Shown one piece after another: positions 57,107 through 64,000 of a stretch of 64,000 nucleotides of DNA (positions within the stretch are counted from its first letter, which is position 1; every line of letters starts with the position of its first letter). Both the position numbers and the translations under genes were made by a program. Source of the stretch: Tetradesmus obliquus (lineage: Eukaryota; Chlorophyta; Chlorophyceae; Sphaeropleales; Scenedesmaceae). The notes under the pieces were generated by a model. The model was given only the letters and a program-made list of their open reading frames with translations. It was not told the origin of the DNA and made no database searches. The stretch is taken from contig CP126191.1 in NCBI GenBank assembly GCA_030272155.1, positions 6,656,501 to 6,720,500 on the forward strand, read 5' to 3'.

Positions 57107-60100
57107 CTGCAGGCGGCAGCAGTGGTACAGCCCTACAGCTGGAGTGTAGGTGCCAGTGCAGCGCTAGTGCAGTTCATTTTCAATCAAAGGTGTAGGTGCG
57201 TCTGGCCCATTGGAGTCATCACACAGTCCACCGCGTCATGTTGCTGTGCATGTACGCGAGGCGTGTATGCGCTTCACGCCTGCCTATCTGTGTTCAAGAC
57301 AGACACCTGCCTGCGCTGCCCGCCTGTCTGGCTGCAGCTGCCGCGCGGGAGGCCGCTGCCGCAGCGGCCGGCCCTGACAAGGCAGCAGCCGCGGGTGGCG
57401 CTGCCGGCGTGTCGTGGCGCATGCGGGCGCTGCAGCGGGCACAGCAGCTGGCGCAGGAGCAGGGCAGGGGGCTCAATGAGGTGCGAGGGGCTGGTGTGGT
57501 GTGATGTGGTGCCGCAGGGCCAGCCATGAGTGTTGCGAGTAGCTCTGGCAGCAGTGCGTGCGCCAGCCGGCTGTAGGGTGTGGTACATTTTGTGACGGTG
57601 TGCTTGCATAAAACAAAGGTGATGCACGGCAGCGCGGTTTGTGCGGGATGCACATGCCGTGCTGTCATGCATCTTCAGTGATGGACTGCTGACTTATGCA
57701 CAAGATTATCAGCATCTCACATCACATGAGTCATGTGTGCTGCAGGTGCTGACGGAACGCTGGGGCTCAGCCGCAGACATTGCTAAGGGCATCATTGACG
57801 GCGCGGCTGCTGCTGCTGCTGGGCGCAGCAACGAGCCGCAGCATGGCAGCCGCGGCTCAGCGCCTGACAGCCGGCAGCAGCAGCAGCGCGGCGAGCGCAG
57901 CAGCGGCGGCGCCACGCCTCACTACCTGGCTGGGCTGCGCTCTGAGAAAGGGGAGATGCGGCGGCCTGCAGGCATCAGCAGCGGCAACAAGCTGTCATGG
58001 CGGCGGCCTGGCCCTGCCGCTGCTGCTGCTGCTGGTGATGGTGATGGCGGTGGTAGGGGGCAGGAACAGGCGGAGCAGCGGCGAGGGGACAGGGAAGGTG
58101 GTGCTGACAGGCGGCAAGGTGGTGGCAGCGGCAGGGAGCGGGACGCGCGGGAAGAGCAGCAGGAGCGGCCGCATGGCGACCGCGGCCACGACAGGCAGCA
58201 GCAGGACAGCAGGGATAGAGGGGACGGCAGGGACAGGGGTTATGACAGGGACAGGGGCCATGGCAGGGACCGGGACAGGCAGGATGAGAGAGGCAGGGAC
58301 AGAAGAAGAGAACGGGAGAGGGAGAGGGGCTATGACGGGGACAGAGACAGCAAAGACAGGCAGGGGCGGCAGCAGCAGGCGGGTGAGCGGCGGCAGCCTG
58401 CTGGCGGCAGGGGCGGCCAGCAGTTGCGGCGTGAGCAGCAGCAGGTGAGGCCGGTACACCAGTTGCAAGGGCTCATGCGGCAGCTGTACATATCAGCAGC
58501 TGCTGGAGTTGCTCACCGCAAGCTTCAGCGCAGTGTGCTGCAGTGTGCTGCAGTGAACAGACGGTGCATTGTGTAGCGAATGTAGAGTAGGTGGATGGTG
58601 GTTGCAGATGGTCTGGGAAGCTCGAAGTGTTGTCGCTGTTGCTCCTTCAGGGCCGGTGCTGAGATAGCGTCTACTCCCTACTAGGGTTTACAACACAAAA
58701 CACCACCAACTGTGCCAATCCGCTGCTGCTACCCTGCTGTGCTGCCTGCAGCAGCAGGAGGTGGTTGAGGCGCTCAAGGCAGTGGCTGGCAGCATCAACA
58801 CCTTCAAGAATGACGGCTCCTTCATGCAGCAGATGATGGGTCAGCAGCAGCAGCAGCAGCAGCAGCAGCCAGACAGTGAAGGCAGGCAGCTTGCAGAGCC
58901 CAGCAGTTCGGAAGGGGACGAGCCAGGGCAGCAGCAGCAGCGCCGCAGGCAGGTCGACAGCAGCGATGATGAGCAGGCCGGGGAGCACCAGGAACAAGCA
59001 GCAGCAGCAGCAGCGGCAGCAGCATCACTTGCAGCACCCAGCGGCAGCAATCGTGCTACGGCAGAGCTGCTGAGAGCGCGGCTTGGCGGCGCAGGCAAAG
59101 CACCAGCAGCAGCTGCTGCTGCTGCTGCTGGCGGCGGCGCAGGCAATCGATCAGCTGCTGAGGCTCTGCGAGCACGCCTTGCCGGCAAGCCAGCACCTGC
59201 TGCTGCTGCTGCTGCTGAGCCGTCAAGTGATGGCAAGCAGCGGCAGGTGATGGTGCTGCCGCAGGTTGATGCACGCGGGCGCGCAATGCCTGGTGCATTT
59301 GGCCGTGAGGCTGCGGGTGATGGGCTGCGCGCTGCGGAGGCTGCTGCTGGCGGGCGCATGAACAAGCGCGTTCAGCGCTACGGCGCTGACGGCACGCGAG
59401 AGCGTTACTTTGCTGATGATGACAGCGTGGACCTGCAGGTGGGGCTGCTGTTTTGTTGCTGCTGCTGAGCTGGCTGCCTGGCGGTGTGTTGCTGTGTGTT
59501 TGGCGCGATGGTGCTGCGGCGCATGACAGGGTACTTGCACAGGCGGGCGTGTGTATAACTCATGCGGCACGCAACCGCCCCAACTGTTACTGATCATGCG
59601 ACAGTTGCTGGCACATCAAGTGGGCAAGGCACATTGTACCCGCAAGCAAGTAACGCTTGCCTGACTCACTCGCTATCGCGTGCACCACGCTAACCACCGT
59701 GCTGCACTTGCGCACCCCGTGGTGGGCCTCCACCCACCCACCCATGCACGCATCTTGCTGCGCAGACGCTGGTGAAGCGCGCAAAGCATGGCGATGACTC
59801 AGTGGGTGACCTTGACCGCACGCTGGCCGGCAACATCGCGCGGCGGCAAAAATTCAAGGAGACTGACTTGGACGCTGACGCGGAGTATGACCACGACGCG
59901 GGGCTAGAGCTGTGAGTGCTGTTGTTAGCGCTGCTGCTGATGCTTTGGGCATTCTTGATGGCCTTGGGATGCGCTGGGTTACGCTGGCTGCCCGCAGGAC
60001 CCCGCAGCGCAGTGTACTCTGCAGCGCAGTGTAACAGCGCTAACCACCTGCCTTGTACGCTTGCCAATCAACACATGTTTCCATGCGCATGCGTCAATCC

Positions 60101-61245
60101 TGTCATCCCTCCTTGACAAGCTAAACTCAACCACATCCTCAAAATGAGTTATCTGCATGCCTGCTGCTTGCCCTGCAGGAGCGAGTCGCGCGCCAAGCGC
60201 GGCAACGTGGAGCAGCAGCGGCAGCGCGAGCGGCAGCGGCAGGTGGCGCAGTTCAACAAGCAGCAGCGCCTGGAGGACAGCTGCGCCTACTGCTTCAGCA
60301 GCCCCTCACGGCCCAAAAAACTGGCCATTGCTGTGGGGCAGTCCACGTACCTGTCGCTGGTGCAGCGGGGCCGCCTGGTTGAGGGGCACTGCGTGATTGC
60401 GCCTGCAGAGCATGTGGCAAGCATCCGCCAGGTGGGGCAAGGGCTGCGGCCGTGCATGAGGCATGTGGCTGCTGCTGCGCCTTTCATGTGCCTGATGCGG
60501 TCTTGTGAGCTGCTTGCTGCCGCTCTTGCCTTCTGCCCACACAATCACCTGCTGCTTTCAATATGTGTCAAACCTGCCTGCCATCCTGCAACACCTTGCG
60601 CCATCAGAGTTTGTACAGGCTTGCTCAACGCTGCTCCATTGCTTGTACGGCAGCCCACTTGTGCTGCGCTGCTCGCGTGCTGCACCCGTGCCATCCCCTG
60701 CCCTTTCCTTTGTGTCTGTGCAGGTTGACGAGGCCACATGGACGGAGGTGCGCAATTTCCAGAAGTGCCTCATCCGCATGTTCATGGAGCAGGGCAAGGA
60801 GGTGCTGTTCCTGGAGACAGCCACAGGCCTGGGCAGCCACCGCAACCACGCGCTGCTGGAAGCCATCCCCATGCCTCCAGACGCGTTCAGCAAGGCGCCC
60901 ATGTACTTCAAAAAGGCCTTGCAGGAAGCCGAATCGGAGTGGGCGCAGCACGCAGCAAAAGCAGTGATAGACACCAAGGCCAAGGGCCTGCGCGGCAGCA
61001 TTCCGCCCAACTTCCCGTACCTCTACGTGCAGTTTGGCTACGCCAACGGGTTTGTGCACGTGATTGATGATGAGGCGAAGTTTGACAAGCAGCTGGGGCG
61101 GCAGGTGGTGGTGGGGCTGCTGCGGCTGCCGCCGGAGGTGATGCACAGGCGGCAGCGCGCCGACGCGCCCTCGGTGCAGGCCGGCATGGCGGCGGCGTTC
61201 CGCAAGCAGTTTGCGCCGTACGACTGGACCAAGGCGCTGGAATGA
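55808..61245 (+). CDS. CWF19: CWF19-like (CwfJ) spliceosome-associated protein
   Basis: Ten exons fit in phase: 55808-55939, 56079-56142, 56379-56569, 56948-57020, 57338-57480, 57746-58444, 58752-59438, 59766-59911, 60179-60431, 60724-61245; 969 residues. Family members work late in splicing and in intron-lariat release. The start has a poly-Ala/Lys helix and a Lys-rich nuclear-type segment (EKKKHKKDKSKK). The middle has an Arg/Asp/Gly repeat region (exon 6). Conserved parts are LVKRAKHGDD and NIARRQKFKETD (exon 8), then the CwfJ C-terminal 1 domain with CAYCFSS and GHCVIAPAEH (exon 9, HIT-like), then C-terminal 2 with FLETATG, PNFPYLYVQFG and a final GMAAAFRKQFAPYDW. All key parts are present, so the protein is probably functional. 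A TGTAA lies at 61550-61554. Confidence 0.92.
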
Positions 61246-62257
61246 TGCCTGCTGTGATGCAGCACTGCATCAGTAGGCACTAGTGGCATGCACTCAAGTG
61301 TGGCACCTTTCAAAGCCAAGTTTGGCTTGCCCCGGCCCAGCGCAGTCAAGCACAGTGCAGTCAAGTGTGGGTTGTAGTGTGCACGCCCCTGGCCCCTGCT
61401 CAACCAGTTGAGCATGGCCAATATGTGCAGCGAATGTTCTGTTGAAGTGTCAACGTGAAGGCCTAATGCTGTATAAAGCAATGCAATGCTGAGAACACAG
61501 CTGGATGAACTGATCTTTATGACTGACGTTGACCATCACTGTCTACACATGTAACAGGTGATCCAAGACACGAAAACACAAAAGAAACTGCTGAGAGCAC
61601 GACCACCGTCGTGACTTGCTCCCAGACGATCTAGGTGTGCAGAACGGTGTACAGCAGTACAGTGGGTTGCAACATCACCCGCCTTTCCTCAGCTGATCAT
61701 AGCTTTTACTAGCTGCAGAGGCTAAGACATGCGTTCATTCAGCAGTGTGGGCGGATTGTGCGTCAAGGTGTCACCCCCTCGTGGTTCAGCGCACGCCGTT
61801 CACTGCTTCATCCAAACCTGGGGTTGCTTTCTCATCCATATTACTTGTGCTGTGGCTGTTATCTTGAAATACCTTGGGGTAGGCTGCGCAGTCAGCCCGG
61901 CAGCACTGATCTGAGTGGAGTGTCCAGCAGGCAAGTGCGGAGGGCTTGAGTAGGCGCTGCTGGTCGCGTAAAAGTGTATGCAGCACGGCCAGCGCAGGCA
62001 TACAGCTGCTAGGAGCTCGCACATCTTGTGCTAAGATCTCTCAGCTGGAGGTGCAACACCCCGCTTGTGCCGTGCACAGCAGCAGCTCTCGCAGCGTGCA
62101 GTGGCGAAGGGATTATCTAAATAGTATGTTCGAGCGCCGCGGTGGCCTGGGGCACTCCGCTGCTGCTGATCAGCACTTGTTCTGCTTTGCAGGCACCACT
62201 GCCTGGTAGCAGGCAGGACATAGCTTAATCAGAGCAGCTAGGCTGCACTTGACCATC
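61246..62257. other. Intergenic region upstream of the ATP synthase alpha gene
   Basis: Holds the 3' flank of the CWF19-like gene (TGTAA at 61550-61554) and the promoter and leader of the next gene. No supported gene or repeat seen. Confidence 0.45.
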
Positions 62258-63703
62258 ATGAGGCGTGCACGTTTGCTGCTGCAAGCAGCTCAGGTGCTGC
62301 GCACTGGGCCAGTGCACGCAGCCAGGTGAGATCTGGCGCACCCTCCAGCAGCAGTCAGTTGTAATGTTCAACCAGCAGCGGCACACATTTGTCAGCTGCT
62401 GTGCATTATCTGTGCATGAGCACATCACCATGGTTGTAAGTGCCTGCATGCACCAAGCAGCCGTTACGCAGCACACGCATCAATGTAACCCATGGCACTC
62501 GTGTTGCTGTTCTTGCTTGCAGGAATGCTGTTGCACCTGCCAGCAGGCCGTTGGCTCTGTCCATCAGGGTGAGCAGCAGCATGATGTGCAGCAGCAGCAG
62601 CAGCAGTAACAAGCAGACGGTACAGGCCTCAGTGCGCCAGCAAAGCAGCAGCAGCGCGCTGGCGAGTAGTGGGCAGCAGAGCTTGCAGTGCTGCAAGGAT
62701 CATCACGTAGCAGCTAGATGCAGCAACAGGAGCATCACATGCCAGCACATGAGCATGGCAGTCCTCTCACCATGTGTGTTTGCACAGGGAGGGATGATGT
62801 GTTTGCAGGGCAAGTGCCACATGCTCAGTGTACGCAGCTGTGCGTATGCCCCAGCAGTGCAGTGTGCACCTAGCAGGCATTTGAACAGCGCAGCACCAGC
62901 AGTGCTTGCTGTTTTGCGTGCAGCAGCAGTGAGCAGCAGCAGCAAAGATGATTGGTTGTTAACATCCAGCAACAGCAGCACACGGTATGTTTCAAAGGTG
63001 CCAGCGGTGGCTCTCGTGCCTGGTTAGCGCTGCACCACAGCAGCTGCAGCTCCTGCCATCATGCGCATCACCCTGCACTCAGCGCATGCTGCGCGCATGC
63101 CTGACTTGCCTCTTGCTCAACCAGCACTCCTTTCACCTCACCTGCCCCTTCTCCCTGCTAACCTGCCCGCCTTTGCTGCCCCCATGTTTCCCCTGCAGGG
63201 CTTTGCGGCTGAGGCCAAGCCGCTGGACGAGATGCGCCGCCCCAAGTTCAGCAGCAAGTACCTCATCCAGCACATCAGCACCAAGCTCATCCCCGCCGTC
63301 AAGGAGTGGGAGAAGTCCTACCAGCCGCCCATCATCCACCTGGGCCGCGTGCTGTCCGTGGGAGATGGCATCGCGCGCGTGTACGGCCTGCGCAGCGTGC
63401 AGGCAGGCGAGCTGGTCTGCTTCGACAGCGGCGTGAAGGGCATGGCGCTCAACCTGCAGCACGACCACGTGGGTGTTGTGATCTTCGGCGCGGACCAGAC
63501 CATCCACCAGGGTGACCTGGTGTACCGTACCGGCCAGATCGTGAACGTGCCTGTGGGCCCCGGCACACTCGGCCGCGTGCTGGATGCGCTCGGCCAGCCC
63601 ATTGATGGTGCCGGGCCGCTGACCAGCGTGCGCAGCAGCCTGGTGGAGGTGAAGGCGCCCGGCATCGTGGCGCGCCAGTCGGTGCGCGAGCCGCTGTACA
63701 CAG
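62258..63703 (+). CDS. ATP1: Mitochondrial F1 ATP synthase subunit alpha, 3' partial
   Basis: Catalytic-core subunit of the mitochondrial F1F0 ATP synthase. Three exons fit in phase: 62258-62325, 62523-62568 and 63199-63703, giving the first 206 residues; the frame then continues past a donor at 63704 and the rest lies beyond the window. The N-terminus ([17 protein letters not shown]) is an amphipathic Arg-rich mitochondrial presequence. The mature part shows the family's beta-barrel: [37 protein letters not shown] and [27 protein letters not shown], followed by APGIV and SVREPLYTG. The nucleotide-binding P-loop is not in the window. It is nuclear, as in other green algae. Confidence 0.93.
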
Positions 63704-64000
63704 GTGGGTGGTGCGGCGGCTGGTGGTGGCTGGCAGGGTGCAGCAGCTGGCTGGGGTCACCGGCAGGGCTGGGCTGCGGCAGGGGGCAGACCTTGTGTAC
63801 GGCAGCAGAAGCAGCTGCTCGTGGGCGGCATGTGCGGCTCTGAGATGGAAGTAGCAGCAGCTGCTGCTGTAGTGCAGGTCTGCTGAGTACATGAATATGG
63901 GGTGGACGCTGTTGTGTTGCGTTGCGCTGTCAGGTCACAGGCTTTTCTGTAGACAGCGCATGTTAGAACAGCTGCGTACGTCAATGTGCTGCACGTGGGC
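63704..64000. other. Intron of the ATP synthase alpha gene up to the window edge
   Basis: Begins with a gtgggt donor; no in-phase exon continuing the alpha subunit was found before the edge. Confidence 0.6.

Noticed and set aside
1-64000. tRNA, rRNA or other structured RNA genes
   Set aside because: No cloverleaf with a conserved T-loop, and no rRNA-like stretch, was recognised by eye; a covariance-model scan would be needed to exclude small ones.

Overview
The window looks like nuclear DNA of a green alga, most likely chlorophycean. Inference rests on intron-rich genes with GT/AG introns and TGC-AG acceptors, TGTAA-type poly(A) candidates, very abundant CAG/CTG triplets giving poly-Gln/Ala tracts, a plant-type soluble pyrophosphatase, a plastid omega-3 desaturase, an octotricopeptide-like organelle RNA factor and a two-component opsin of the kind known from volvocine algae. 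No rRNA, tRNA or CRISPR array was recognised. Exon models were built by eye from splice signals and reading-frame continuity. Nine closed multi-exon models, counting the small plastid protein, sum to whole codons. The lncRNA-like gaps were not annotated further.

Layout. 1-6640: a virus-like element of Polinton-like virus (PLV) type, running off the left edge, with major capsid, packaging ATPase and penton-like genes; it is a fossil with about two breaks. 7094-7790: a 32-bp minisatellite and other direct repeats. 8626-9614 (-): a possible secreted beta-helix protein. 11131-12746 (-): soluble inorganic pyrophosphatase. 13491-17075 (+): RanBPM/Gid1-like SPRY-LisH-CTLH-CRA protein. 18069-18667 (+): small probable plastid membrane protein. 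21443-24051 (-): plastid omega-3 desaturase. 24592-31648 (+): very large Ala/Gln/Ser-rich protein. 33001-34587 (-): GUCD1-type protein. 35209-38769 (-): OPR/Tbc2-like protein. 40153-48997 (+): opsin-histidine kinase-receiver-receiver-cyclase fusion. 51699-55285 (-): TPR protein with a PH-like end. 55808-61245 (+): CWF19/CwfJ splicing factor. 62258 to beyond 63703 (+): mitochondrial ATP synthase alpha, cut by the right edge.

The host genes are ordinary single-copy housekeeping or regulatory genes with no operon logic; several are head-to-head pairs (pyrophosphatase/RanBPM, desaturase/Gln-rich, OPR/opsin, TPR/CWF19). The most notable gene is the 1,769-residue opsin fusion. Its opsin part keeps the retinal lysine and its kinase and both receivers keep their key residues, but the C-terminal class III cyclase domain seems to have lost most catalytic residues. 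This suggests a light-sensing phosphorelay ending in a pseudo-cyclase.
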